A DNA stretch of 64,000 bases from Tepidicella xavieri (GTDB lineage Bacteria; Pseudomonadota; Gammaproteobacteria; Burkholderiales; Burkholderiaceae_C). The notes beneath the pieces were generated by a model, which was not told the origin of the DNA, searched no databases, and saw only the letters and a program-made list of their open reading frames with translations. The stretch lies in contig NZ_SNYL01000004.1 in assembly GCF_004363315.1 (NCBI RefSeq), positions 62,001-126,000 on the forward strand. The letters run 5' to 3'. How positions within the stretch are numbered: position 1 is the first letter of the stretch; each line of letters opens with the position of its first letter. Below, in pieces: positions 37,597-47,016 of the stretch. The position numbers were made by a program, and so were the translations under genes.

Positions 37597-39405
37597 ATGA
37601 GCAGTTGGACGTCGTTATCTTTGAAGCAGCGGCTCATATGGACCACGGGGGCGCTGGTCGCTTTGAGTGTGCTGGCGGTTTCGACCTTGAACTTTTTCAC
37701 GGTGCGTAATGCCGCCATGCAATCCCTGACGCAAAGCACGGCGGCTCTTTCGGAGGCGCGGGTCAGTGGCATCGCCGAATGGGTGAAGACGCGATCCGAC
37801 ATCACCCAGGCCATGCTGCCGGCGACGGCGGTGGACGATCCCCTGCCGGCATTGACGCAGGCAGTCGTCAGTGGAGGGTTCGATACCACCTACATCGGTT
37901 ACGCCAACCGCACGGCCATTTTTTCCACCCCACAGAATCTGCCGCCAGATTGGGACCCGACCGGTCGCCCTTGGTACCGGCAGGCGGCGGCGGGCAATGG
38001 GGTGGTGTTGACCGAGCCGTATGTGGACGCCGGCAGCGGGCGGCTGGTCATGACCTTCGCCGTGGCCGCCCGCGAGGGAGGAGCCGTGCGGGCAGTGGCG
38101 GCCTCCGACGTGTTCATGGATGTGGTGGCCAACAGTGTGACGGCCATCGCGCCGACGCCATCGAGCTATGCCTTCGTTGTCTCCAGCGCCGGCAAAGTGC
38201 TGGTACACAAGAACCTGGAACTGGTGCTCAAGGATGTGGCCGAGATTTCCCGTGACCTCAGTGGTCCCCGGGTCCAGCAGATTGCCCAAGATGGCGGCCT
38301 GGTACCGGTGAGCATCGATGGGGTGGGGCGGCTGATCAGTGCGCGACCGATCGTTGGCACCGACTGGTGGTTGGTGATTGCCCTGCATGGAGGCGAGGCC
38401 ATGGCCGGCGTGCGCCAACTGTTGACCAGTTCGCTGGTGGCTGGGCTGCTGGTGGCGTTGGCATCGGTGCTCGTGTGCGCGGCCGTGGTGGTGCGCTCGC
38501 TGACGCGGCTGGGTCGGCTGGAAAAAGCCATGCTGGATGTGGCTTCGGGCGAAGGCGATCTCACCAAGCGACTCAATGCCGACGGCTCCGACGAACTCGC
38601 GCGCATCGCGGCGGCGTTCAATGAATTCGTGGCCAAGATCCAGGGCACGCTGCGCGTGATTCGTGAAACCAGTGACTCGGTGAACGTGGCGGCTCGTGAG
38701 ATCGCGTCAGGCAATCACGACCTGTCGGCCCGCACCGAACAGACCGCATCCAGCCTGGAAGAAACGGCCTCCACCATGGAGGAGATGATCAGCGCCGTGA
38801 CGCAGTCGGCCGACACCGCTACCGAGGCCAACCGGATTGCCGCCGCGGCGGCACAGTCCGCCGCGCGAGGCGGGGAGGTGGTTTCAGAGGTGGTGCGCAG
38901 CATGGACGACATCACCCACCGCTCACGCCGCATCAACGACATCATCGCCGTGATCGACGGCATTGCCTTCCAGACCAACATCCTCGCGCTCAATGCGGCG
39001 GTGGAGGCGGCTCGCGCGGGTGAGCAGGGCCGCGGTTTTGCCGTGGTGGCCAGCGAAGTGCGCACCCTGGCGCAGCGCTCTGGTGAGGCTGCCAAGGAGA
39101 TCAAGGGCCTGATCGAAGGCTCGGTGCAGGCGGTGGAAAACGGCTCGGTGCTGGTGAACCAGACGGGCGAAGTGATGCAGGCCATCGTCACCGACGTGCA
39201 GAAGGTGGCCCATTTGATGAATCAGGTGGCGCTGGCCGCCAATGAACAGCGACAGGGCATTTCGCAAATTGGCGATGCCGTGACCAATCTGGATCAGATG
39301 ACGCAGCAGAATGCGGCGCTGGTCGAAGAAAGTGCCGCGGCCGCCACGGCGCTGAGCGAGCAGGCCGACAGTCTGGCGGCCACGGTGGCGCAGTTCAAGA
39401 TCTGA
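37597..39405 (+). CDS. methyl-accepting chemotaxis protein with dCache sensor
   Basis: Inner-membrane chemoreceptor. It is 602 aa. Helix 1 at about residues 13-34, a periplasmic dCache_1 domain (about 40-270), helix 2 (276-299), HAMP (300-350) and a signalling domain whose tip reads [20 protein letters not shown]. The dCache pocket contains GRPWYRQA and, further on, EPYVDAGSG, resembling the R-x-W-Y and Asp ligand residues of amino-acid-sensing dCache domains; the position usually occupied by a Tyr is Trp (PPDWDP). It has no C-terminal NWETF-type CheR tether (it ends AQFKI). GAGG precedes the ATG at 37597. Confidence 0.93.
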   Translation: MSSWTSLSLKQRLIWTTGALVALSVLAVSTLNFFTVRNAAMQSLTQSTAALSEARVSGIAEWVKTRSDITQAMLPATAVDDPLPALTQAVVSGGFDTTYIGYANRTAIFSTPQNLPPDWDPTGRPWYRQAAAGNGVVLTEPYVDAGSGRLVMTFAVAAREGGAVRAVAASDVFMDVVANSVTAIAPTPSSYAFVVSSAGKVLVHKNLELVLKDVAEISRDLSGPRVQQIAQDGGLVPVSIDGVGRLISARPIVGTDWWLVIALHGGEAMAGVRQLLTSSLVAGLLVALASVLVCAAVVVRSLTRLGRLEKAMLDVASGEGDLTKRLNADGSDELARIAAAFNEFVAKIQGTLRVIRETSDSVNVAAREIASGNHDLSARTEQTASSLEETASTMEEMISAVTQSADTATEANRIAAAAAQSAARGGEVVSEVVRSMDDITHRSRRINDIIAVIDGIAFQTNILALNAAVEAARAGEQGRGFAVVASEVRTLAQRSGEAAKEIKGLIEGSVQAVENGSVLVNQTGEVMQAIVTDVQKVAHLMNQVALAANEQRQGISQIGDAVTNLDQMTQQNAALVEESAAAATALSEQADSLAATVAQFKI

Positions 39406-39431
39406 ACGGAAACGGTTAATCTGGCGGCCTG

Positions 39432-41849
39432 ATGCAACACGAAGTCACCGCCCTGATTCGAGACCTCGGCATGAATGCCGGTCTGCTGGCCATGCTGGCG
39501 GTGGCGTATGGCGTGGCAACACGCGGCACCTTGCACAAGCGGCGCGAGGTGCGACGGGCCCGCAGCCGTTGGCTGGTATGGCTGGGGGGGCTTCTGTTTG
39601 GAGGTGTCGGTATCCTGGCCATGATGGTGCCAGTGACCGTGGCCCCAGGTGTGATCATGGATGCCCGCAACGTAGTGGCAGCCCTGGCCGGGGCTTACCT
39701 GCCGCTGGCTCCGGCAGCGCTGGCGGCGGTCATCATGGCCATCTATCGGGAGTCTTTGGGAGGCATAGGGGTGTATCCGGCCCTGTTGGCGATCGGACTC
39801 AATCTGCTTGTTGGCGTGGTGATGCGGCGTATACGTCCCGACTTCGATGAGCGTCTCGGACGCTTTGGCGGCTTGTGGGGCTGGTTGCTCGTCTTGGGGC
39901 TTGGTTCGGCGTTGGTCACGCAGATGGCCACCTGGACCTTGCCGAGTGATTTGGGCGCTCAGGTCTGGCGTCAGACCGCCGTGCCGGTGACGGTCATGTC
40001 GCTCATGGCCATTCTTTGCGTGGGCTATCTCCTCGACAACAGCCTGTATCTGAGGGAGCGGGAAGTTCGTCTGGCACAGTCCACCGCGCGGTTGCAGCAG
40101 GCGCTGGCCGAAGCCCGGCAGGCGGCCAGTGTGTTTACCCACAGCCCGGCCACGATTTGCATCATGAAGCCACGCGGGGAGATTCTCGATGTCAACCCCG
40201 CCTACTGCCAGACCTTGGGTTACACCCGCGAAGAACTCATTGGCATGCAGTCCGACCTGCTGCGCGTAGGGGCTGAAACGCAAGGCGACAACTTTCGGCT
40301 CGTGGTGGCGCGTGCCATTCAGACCGAAGGACGCTGGCAGGGCCAGGTCCAGCGGCGTCGCAAAAATGGTGAGGTGTTCTGGTCGGATGTGACCATCGAA
40401 GGACTTCCTGACAGTGACGGCGTGGTGCGGCGCTGGGTATCGGTGGGCAAGGACTTGACTGAGAAGCGCCGAATGGAGGAAGCGGTGGCCAGAGCGGCTC
40501 ACTACGATCAGCTCACCGGGCTGCCCAACCGGCGCCAGATCACCCAACGCCTGCATGGTTGGCTGGCACAGGCTGCTGGCCGTCCCGGGTGCCTGGCGAT
40601 CTGTGTCCTGGATTTGGACGATTTCAAGGCCGTGGTCGATCAAGTGGGGGCATCGGCTTCTGACGATGTGCTCTGTGCGGTGGCCAGAGTGCTGCAGGGC
40701 GGGGCCGATGAATCGAGGCTGGTGGGTCGGCTCGGCGGGGATGAGTTCGTGGTGGTGATCCATGGCTGCGCAGAACCAGTGGAGGCTTTGCAGCAACTCG
40801 AAGCCTTGCGGGTCTGCGTTCGCGGCCCCCATGCCGTGGCTGACCGGATGCTGACCTTGGCATGCAGCGGCGGCGTGACCTTCTACCCGGCGGACGGCGG
40901 AGATGCCGACATGCTGCTGCGCCACGCCCATTTGGCCATGTTGCTGGCCAAAGAACAGGGCAAGAACCGCCTGTGTGTGCACGATGTTCACCGTGAGGCC
41001 CAGGTGCAAAGCCAGCGAGACCATCTGGCCCGCATTGAACAGGCGATCGATCAGGGCGAGATGGTGTTGTACTTCCAGCCCAAGGTGCGTCTGGCTGACG
41101 GCGAAGTGATCGGGGTGGAGTCCCTGATTCGCTGGCGGCATCCTGAACGGGGTGTGCTGGCGCCGGGTGTTTTTCTGGATGCAGTGCAGGGCACACCGCT
41201 GGCCACGCGGCTGGACGGCTGGGTGCTGCATGAAGCGTTGCGGATTGGCAGCCGCTGGATGGCCTCCGGAACCGTGTTGCCCGTGAGCGTGAACCTGCAT
41301 GTCTCCACCCTCGTGCGGCCCGAGTTCCTGCAAGACGTGCAGCAACTGTTGGCCGCCTATCCGGCATTGCCAAGGGGGTACCTGGAAATCGAACTGCTCG
41401 AATCCGAAACGTTGCATGACCTTTCTCTGGTGTCTTACGTGATCGAGGAACTGGCCCGCTTAGGGGTGCCATGCTCCATCGACGACTTCGGTACGGGGTA
41501 TTCCTCTCTGGCTTACCTGCAGCGTCTGCCGGCGCAGATCATCAAGATCGACCAGTCTTTCGTGCGGGATATGCTCGTCAATGAGCGTGACCGCACCTTG
41601 GTGCGCGGCGTCATCAGCCTTGGGAAGGCCTTTGGCTGCACCGTGGTGGCCGAAGGCGTGGAAACCGACGAGCATGCCGCCGCCTTGCACGATATGGGTT
41701 GCGACATCCTGCAGGGATACGGGATCGCCCGACCCATGCCGGCAGACGACATACTGAGTTGGGTGGCCGGTTGGGAAATGCCGGAGTCCTTCGTCGGCCA
41801 TGCCATCCGGGATGCCTTTGACGACTTGGTGCGCCGAGTGCGCGACTGA
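39432..41849 (+). CDS. LytS-type 5TM sensor-PAS-GGDEF-EAL protein
   Basis: Membrane c-di-GMP regulator. It is 805 aa. The N-terminus has a 5TM-5TMR_LYT sensor (helices about residues 13-30, 48-68, 80-105, 115-131, 148-170 and 185-202) with its signature GVIMDARNVVAALAGAYLPL and YRESLGGIGVYPALLA. PAS spans about 230-345. The GGDEF motif is intact at 435, but the substrate block reads LDLDDFKAVVDQVGASASDD: the Asn of FKxxND is Val, His of GH is Ala, Gly of GD is Ser, and there is no RxxD site. The EAL domain (ESL at 563) keeps Asn, Glu, DD, Lys and EGVE ligands. Net phosphodiesterase activity is likely. Confidence 0.92.
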   Translation: MQHEVTALIRDLGMNAGLLAMLAVAYGVATRGTLHKRREVRRARSRWLVWLGGLLFGGVGILAMMVPVTVAPGVIMDARNVVAALAGAYLPLAPAALAAVIMAIYRESLGGIGVYPALLAIGLNLLVGVVMRRIRPDFDERLGRFGGLWGWLLVLGLGSALVTQMATWTLPSDLGAQVWRQTAVPVTVMSLMAILCVGYLLDNSLYLREREVRLAQSTARLQQALAEARQAASVFTHSPATICIMKPRGEILDVNPAYCQTLGYTREELIGMQSDLLRVGAETQGDNFRLVVARAIQTEGRWQGQVQRRRKNGEVFWSDVTIEGLPDSDGVVRRWVSVGKDLTEKRRMEEAVARAAHYDQLTGLPNRRQITQRLHGWLAQAAGRPGCLAICVLDLDDFKAVVDQVGASASDDVLCAVARVLQGGADESRLVGRLGGDEFVVVIHGCAEPVEALQQLEALRVCVRGPHAVADRMLTLACSGGVTFYPADGGDADMLLRHAHLAMLLAKEQGKNRLCVHDVHREAQVQSQRDHLARIEQAIDQGEMVLYFQPKVRLADGEVIGVESLIRWRHPERGVLAPGVFLDAVQGTPLATRLDGWVLHEALRIGSRWMASGTVLPVSVNLHVSTLVRPEFLQDVQQLLAAYPALPRGYLEIELLESETLHDLSLVSYVIEELARLGVPCSIDDFGTGYSSLAYLQRLPAQIIKIDQSFVRDMLVNERDRTLVRGVISLGKAFGCTVVAEGVETDEHAAALHDMGCDILQGYGIARPMPADDILSWVAGWEMPESFVGHAIRDAFDDLVRRVRD

Positions 41850-42007
41850 GTGCTGCCTGAGACCCTGTTGCATTCCTCCTGGCCGTCGCGGTCAAACAGG
41901 CCGACAGACACCGCGTTTTTTTCGCTTTAGCCAATGCCTGTGCTGGTGAACGATGCGGCACAATCCCAGCGTGCGGTGGCCTCAAGCCGCCCAGAGGAGT
42001 CTGCCGG

Positions 42008-42868
42008 ATGAACCCATCCACCCTGATCGGGATGGTGGCCAGCGTCTTGCTGCTGGTCGTCGTCATGATTTTCGCGGCCGAAGACCCGCTGCTGTTCATC
42101 GACCTGCCTGGCCTGGCGATCGTTCTCGTCGGTACCATGGCGGCGACTTTCATGAGTTATCCGCTCAAGGAAGTGTTGCGTGTTTTCAAGCTGATCAAGA
42201 CGGTCATCCGCAACGAACGGCTCTATACCCAGAAAGACATCGAGGAACTGGTCGATGTTTCTCGCCTGTGGATACGGGAAGATCCGGTGGCGGTGGAAAA
42301 GGCCCTGCAGCGCGTGACCAATCCTTTCCTACGTACCGGGGTGCAACTCGTCATCGAGCGCACGCCGGAGGAAGACATCCTCGACCTGCTGCAGTGGCGC
42401 ATCTCGCGCATGAAGGCCAAGGAAGCGGCCGAGGCGCAGCTGTTTCGCGTCATGGCCAGCTATGCGCCCGCCTTCGGGATGATCGGCACGCTCGTCGGGC
42501 TGGTCAACATGATGGACATACTCGGCACGGGCGACATGGTGGTCATTGGCAGGCACCTGGCCGTGGCGCTGATGACGACCTTCTACGGCATTTTGCTGGC
42601 CAATCTGGTGTTCAAGCCGGTGGCCGTCAAGCTGGAGCGCCGCACCGAGCAGCGTGTGGTCCTCATGAACATGGTGATGCAGGGCATTGCCATGATGACG
42701 GCCAAGCGCAGCCCCTCGCTGATGCGCGAGACGCTCAAGTCCTTCGTCGCGCATTATGAGGACGAGATTTTCGACGGCCCGCAGGACAATGGTCGTCGCC
42801 CTGGGCTGCTGCGTCGTGGTCCCGCCACCCCCAAGCCTACCCCTGGCGCAGGGGCAAACCGGTCATGA
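42008..42868 (+). CDS. motA: flagellar motor stator protein MotA (PomA-like)
   Basis: Stator subunit of the flagellar motor that, with MotB, conducts ions and drives rotation. It is 286 aa with four membrane helices (about residues 5-22, 32-52, 148-170 and 180-202). The large cytoplasmic loop between helix 2 and 3 carries the charged residues that contact FliG (DIEELVDVSRLWIRED, ISRMKAKEAAEAQ). The conserved proline-containing YAPAFGMIGTLVGLVNMM starts helix 3. The branch looks closer to PomA/MotA than to ExbB. It overlaps motB by 4 bases (ATGA). Confidence 0.92.
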   Translation: MNPSTLIGMVASVLLLVVVMIFAAEDPLLFIDLPGLAIVLVGTMAATFMSYPLKEVLRVFKLIKTVIRNERLYTQKDIEELVDVSRLWIREDPVAVEKALQRVTNPFLRTGVQLVIERTPEEDILDLLQWRISRMKAKEAAEAQLFRVMASYAPAFGMIGTLVGLVNMMDILGTGDMVVIGRHLAVALMTTFYGILLANLVFKPVAVKLERRTEQRVVLMNMVMQGIAMMTAKRSPSLMRETLKSFVAHYEDEIFDGPQDNGRRPGLLRRGPATPKPTPGAGANRS

Positions 42869-43725
42869 GCGGGGGCACGTTGCTTGAAAAAATGTGGGGC
42901 GAGATGCAGGCATCGTCCCAGTCCACGTCGGCTGCCACCTCCGCCAGCGACTCCGGACCGAACCGGGCCATCAGTGCCCTGCGCAGCGGGCGATTCGAGC
43001 GCTGGCACACCGATCCCGTGCCACCGCAGGAAGATGAGTCTTGGCTTGTCACTTACCTGGATGTGGTCACCCTGCTGCTCGCGATGATGGTGGTGATGCT
43101 GGCTTTTTCCGAGCCCATCAGCGAGTCGTTCCGTGGTGAGAAACGGGAAAGTGCGCTCGACCGGCAGTCGCCCATCGTTCAATCGGCGGCCGATGCCGGC
43201 ACCAGCATCGTGCCCCCCATTCCCTTGCCCCATCCGGCCACCGCGCCCGCCCGCGTGGAGGGCGAGCCGCAGGACATGAGGCCCGCGCCGCCGCGGCCCG
43301 CCGTCGAAGTGGGTGATCTGGGCCAGGGGATCGAGGTCACCACTGGCCAGGGCGTGGTGCGCTTTCGCATCAGCAGTGAAGTGCTGTTTGCGTCTGGCGA
43401 CGCCTCGCTAACGCCCGAAGGGCAGGCCGTAATCGATCGCCTGCTGCCTGCCTTCAACCAGGCGCCCGATCACACCATCGTGGTCGAGGGCCATTCCGAC
43501 AACGTGCCCATCAACACCCCACGTTTCCCGTCGAACTGGGAACTGTCTGCCTCCCGCGCCGGTGCAGTGGTGCGGCATCTGGAGGCGCGCGGCATCAACC
43601 CCACCCGGCTGCGTGCTTCCGGCTTGGCCGATACCCGCCCCGTGGCCGACAACGCCACGCCCGAGGGGCGAAGCCAAAACCGACGCGTGGAAATCGTGAT
43701 GGAGGCGCCAGACCCCCAGCGGTGA
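42865..43725 (+). CDS. motB: flagellar motor stator protein MotB
   Basis: Ion-channel and peptidoglycan-anchoring half of the stator. It is 286 aa. A single membrane helix (about residues 62-82) carries the ion-binding aspartate in TYLDVVTLLLA (Asp66). The C-terminal OmpA-like domain (about 165-283) has VEGHSDNVPINTPRFPSNWE, with the peptidoglycan-contact Asp and Arg in SASRAGAVVRHLEARGI. Unusual: the cytoplasmic part before the helix is about 60 residues and Ser/Ala-rich, longer than the usual 20-30. No other flagellar gene is in the window. Confidence 0.92.
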   Translation: MSGGTLLEKMWGEMQASSQSTSAATSASDSGPNRAISALRSGRFERWHTDPVPPQEDESWLVTYLDVVTLLLAMMVVMLAFSEPISESFRGEKRESALDRQSPIVQSAADAGTSIVPPIPLPHPATAPARVEGEPQDMRPAPPRPAVEVGDLGQGIEVTTGQGVVRFRISSEVLFASGDASLTPEGQAVIDRLLPAFNQAPDHTIVVEGHSDNVPINTPRFPSNWELSASRAGAVVRHLEARGINPTRLRASGLADTRPVADNATPEGRSQNRRVEIVMEAPDPQR

Positions 43726-43774
43726 ACGGGCCCGTGCTCGCTGAGCCTGGGCAGGCATTTCTACAATGCGGGCT

Positions 43775-46210
43775 ATGTCTTGTCCTGCCTCGACCGATCC
43801 GGCACGCTCGCCGCTGCTGCAAGCCCTCAATCCCGAACAACTCGCCGCCGTCACCCTCCCAGCGGCGCATGCGCTCATTCTGGCCGGCGCGGGTTCGGGC
43901 AAGACCCGGGTGTTGACCACCCGCATCGCCTGGCTGCTGAGCACCGGTCAGGTCACGGCGGGCGGCATCATGGCGGTGACCTTCACCAACAAGGCCGCCA
44001 AAGAGATGCTGACCCGGCTGCAGGCCATGCTGCCGTTGAATGTGCGGGGCATGTGGATCGGCACGTTCCACGGGTTGTGCCATCGACTGCTGCGGGCCCA
44101 CTGGAAGCTGGCCGCACTGCCCCAAACCTTCCAAATCCTGGACACGCAAGACCAGCTCAGCGCCATCAAGCGTCTGGTCAAGCAGCAGGGGCTGGACGAG
44201 GAGCAGTTCAAGCCGAAGGAACTGCAGTGGTTCATCGCCCACTGCAAGGAAGAGGGGCTGCGCCCCCACCAGATACCCATCCATGATGAGGACCATCGGC
44301 GCAAAGTCGAGATGTACCAGCTCTACGAGGCGCAATGCCAGCGCGAAGGCGTGGTGGACTTTGGCGAATTGATGCTGCGCAGCTTCGAGCTGTTGCGCGA
44401 CCAGCCGGCGCTGCGCGAGCACTACCAGCAGCGCTTTCGCCACATCCTGATCGACGAATTTCAGGACACCAACCGGCTGCAATATGCCTGGCTCAAGCAG
44501 CTCGCCGGGCACGAAGAGCAAGGCCGCTTCGTTCCGGGTTCCAATGCCGTGCTGGCCGTGGGCGACGATGATCAAAGCATTTATGCCTTCCGTGGCGCGC
44601 GGGTGGGCAACATGGCGGACTTTGTGCGCGAATTTGGCGTGCGCCACCAGATCAAGCTGGAGCAAAACTACCGCAGCCACGGTCACATCCTGGACGCCGC
44701 CAACCATCTGATCGACCACAACCGCAGCCGGCTGGGCAAGCAATTGCGTACCGATCAAGGCGCGGGCGAGCCGCTGCGGGTGTACGAAGCCCCCACCGAT
44801 TTCGCCGAGGCGCAGTGGATCGTCGATGAAATCCGCCACTTGGTGAAAAACGACGGCCTGCCGCGCCAGGAGGTGGCCATTCTGTACCGCAGCAATGCGC
44901 AAAGCCGCGTGTTGGAAAGCGCCTTGTTCAATGCCGGCGTGCCGTACCGGGTGTACGGCGGCTTGCGGTTTTTCGAGCGGGCGGAAATCAAGCACGCCCT
45001 GGCGTATTTGCGGCTGCTGGACAACCCGCACGACGACACCAGCTTCCTGCGCGTCGCCAACTTCCCGCCGCGCGGCATCGGGGCGCGAACCCTGGAGCAA
45101 TTGCAGGACAGGGCCCGCAGCCGGGGGTGTTCGCTGCACGATGCCGTCGAGCACCTGGGGGGCGCGGCGGCCACCAAGCTGCGCGCCTTCGTGGCCAAGA
45201 TCGATGTGATGCGCGAAGCCACCGCCGGGGCCACGCTGCGCCAAATCATCGACATCATGCTGCAGCACAGCGGCTTGCTGGCGCATTACCGGGACGACCG
45301 CGATGGCGCTGACCGGGTGGAAAACCTGGAGGAACTGGTCAATGCCGCGGAAAGCTTTGTCATGCAGGAAGGGTTTGGCCGTGATGCCGTGGCCTTGCCG
45401 CTGGACGAAACCGCATCGACCTTGGCCGTTGCGGGCCAGTCCCCCGTCAGCCAGGGGTTGGACCCCACGGCCGCGCTGCTGGATTTGCCCTTGTCCGATG
45501 CCGTGGCGGCGGAGACGGGCGAAACCGTCAGCCCGCTGGTGGCGTTTCTGACCCATGCCGCGCTGGAGTCGGGCGACAATCAGGCCCAGGCGGGCCAAGA
45601 CGCGGTGCAGCTCATGACCGTGCATGCGGCCAAAGGTCTGGAGTTCGACGCCGTGTTCATCGCCGGATTGGAAGAAGGGCTGTTTCCGCACGAGAACAGC
45701 CTCAGCAACATGGACGGGTTGGAAGAGGAGCGTCGGCTGATGTATGTGGCCATCACCCGGGCGCGCAAACGCCTGTATCTGACCCATGCCCAGACCCGCA
45801 TGCTGCACGGACAGACCCGCTACCACCTGCGCAGCCGCTTCTTCGACGAATTGCCCGAGCATTGCTTGAAATGGCTCACGCCGCCGTCTGCCGGCTGGGG
45901 GGCGGGCGAGCGCGGCAGCCCCTGGGGCGCTGCGCCGTCTCGGGTGGGCATGCAACCTGCCTGGGGCCGCAGCGGCTTGGCAGAGACGGGCTTCACAGTG
46001 CCAGCATCCGCGCGCCAGACCGCCTCACCCGCGCAGGCAGCGGCGCCTCACGGCATCCGCGCCGGGATGCAGGTGTTTCACCCCAAGTTCGGGGAGGGCA
46101 AGGTCTTGACCGTGGAAGGGCAGGGCGACGATGCCCGGGCCCAGGTCAGCTTTATGCGCCATGGCTCGAAATGGCTGGCATTGAGCGTGGCCAAGCTCAC
46201 GCCCATCTGA
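43775..46210 (+). CDS. UvrD/Rep/PcrA-type superfamily 1 DNA helicase
   Basis: 3'-to-5' DNA helicase for repair and replication restart. It is 811 aa. Motifs: Q-like LNPEQLAAVTLP, I (LAGAGSGKTRVLTTRIAWLL, Walker A), Ia (VTFTNKAAKEMLTRL), II (LIDEFQDTNRLQYAWL), III (VGDDDQSIYAFRGA), IV (LEQNYRSHGHIL), V (LMTVHAAKGLEFDAVFIAGL), VI (MYVAITRARKRLYLTHA). The C-terminal about 150 residues include a Tudor-like GMQVFHPKFGEGKV block that binds RNA polymerase in PcrA/UvrD. The start at 43775 gives the typical short N-terminus; 43766 is also possible. UvrD is more likely than Rep from the tail. Confidence 0.93.
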   Translation: MSCPASTDPARSPLLQALNPEQLAAVTLPAAHALILAGAGSGKTRVLTTRIAWLLSTGQVTAGGIMAVTFTNKAAKEMLTRLQAMLPLNVRGMWIGTFHGLCHRLLRAHWKLAALPQTFQILDTQDQLSAIKRLVKQQGLDEEQFKPKELQWFIAHCKEEGLRPHQIPIHDEDHRRKVEMYQLYEAQCQREGVVDFGELMLRSFELLRDQPALREHYQQRFRHILIDEFQDTNRLQYAWLKQLAGHEEQGRFVPGSNAVLAVGDDDQSIYAFRGARVGNMADFVREFGVRHQIKLEQNYRSHGHILDAANHLIDHNRSRLGKQLRTDQGAGEPLRVYEAPTDFAEAQWIVDEIRHLVKNDGLPRQEVAILYRSNAQSRVLESALFNAGVPYRVYGGLRFFERAEIKHALAYLRLLDNPHDDTSFLRVANFPPRGIGARTLEQLQDRARSRGCSLHDAVEHLGGAAATKLRAFVAKIDVMREATAGATLRQIIDIMLQHSGLLAHYRDDRDGADRVENLEELVNAAESFVMQEGFGRDAVALPLDETASTLAVAGQSPVSQGLDPTAALLDLPLSDAVAAETGETVSPLVAFLTHAALESGDNQAQAGQDAVQLMTVHAAKGLEFDAVFIAGLEEGLFPHENSLSNMDGLEEERRLMYVAITRARKRLYLTHAQTRMLHGQTRYHLRSRFFDELPEHCLKWLTPPSAGWGAGERGSPWGAAPSRVGMQPAWGRSGLAETGFTVPASARQTASPAQAAAPHGIRAGMQVFHPKFGEGKVLTVEGQGDDARAQVSFMRHGSKWLALSVAKLTPI

Positions 46211-46233
46211 ACCGCCGATGGGCGCGCAGTCAT

Positions 46234-47016
46234 TCAGGCCGGGGCTTGGCCGTCGTCGGTGGTGAAACTGTCGCGGAAGGTGAAGTAGAGCGACGAGAAG
46301 AACATCGCGCTCATCAGCATGGCCACCGGAAACAGCAACAGGCTCAGCAGCTTGGGGCCGCCGAGCAGCGTGGCCAGCAGCACCAGCCCGAGCGAGACGC
46401 CGAAGAACACGCCGGTCCAGCCCAGGAAATAGACCAACAGCGCGCCTTTGTTCGTCCAGCAAGCCAAGGCGCTGAAAAACAGGCTTTTCGCCGGTGACAC
46501 GCCGTGCCAGTGCACCAGCGCCGGCGCGTGCCAGAACAGCAGCCCCAGCGGCACGTACAGCACGAGGCTGACCAGGAGGCCGCGCATCACCCCTGGCTGG
46601 CGCAGCAGCTCGCCGGCCGATTCCACCTGTTCGGGATCGATGGCCACCGGGCCGGTGCCGGCGATCAGCGCCGTCAGTCCCATGATGACGAAAGAGCCGG
46701 CGGCGTAAATGGCGCCGAGCACGAGCATCGCGCGCACCCGTTCGCGTCCGGCCTGGAAGGCGCTGGCCAGTACCGTGGGCATGGGAAACTGGCCGGCGGC
46801 AGCCTCCCGGGTGGCTGCCATCAGGCCCAGCGTGGCAGCGGGCAGCAGCGCCAGGGCCAGCGCATGCCCCAGCACCGGCACGATGGACAGCACCGAGACC
46901 ACCAGCATGAACATGAAAAACAACCCGGCCAGGGCCAGCGGTTGCCGGAAGAACGTGCGAATGCCCAGCTTCACCCACTGGATGCCGGCGCTGGCGGGAA
47001 CGTGATGCAGCTTCAT
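46234..47016 (-). CDS. BPSS1780 family membrane protein
   Basis: Function unknown. It is 260 aa with about six membrane helices, including residues 28-50 (LALAGLFFMFMLVVSVLSIV), 55-70, 95-120, 155-175, 205-225 and 230-245. The N-terminal SAGIQWVKLGIRTFFRQPLA is amphipathic, typical of the BPSS1780/DUF4013-like group of betaproteobacterial inner-membrane proteins. It overlaps the thrB stop region by 4 bases, so it is the second cistron of a thrB operon. It is convergent with the UvrD gene, 23 bases away. Confidence 0.75.
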   Translation of the reverse strand: MKLHHVPASAGIQWVKLGIRTFFRQPLALAGLFFMFMLVVSVLSIVPVLGHALALALLPAATLGLMAATREAAAGQFPMPTVLASAFQAGRERVRAMLVLGAIYAAGSFVIMGLTALIAGTGPVAIDPEQVESAGELLRQPGVMRGLLVSLVLYVPLGLLFWHAPALVHWHGVSPAKSLFFSALACWTNKGALLVYFLGWTGVFFGVSLGLVLLATLLGGPKLLSLLLFPVAMLMSAMFFSSLYFTFRDSFTTDDGQAPA

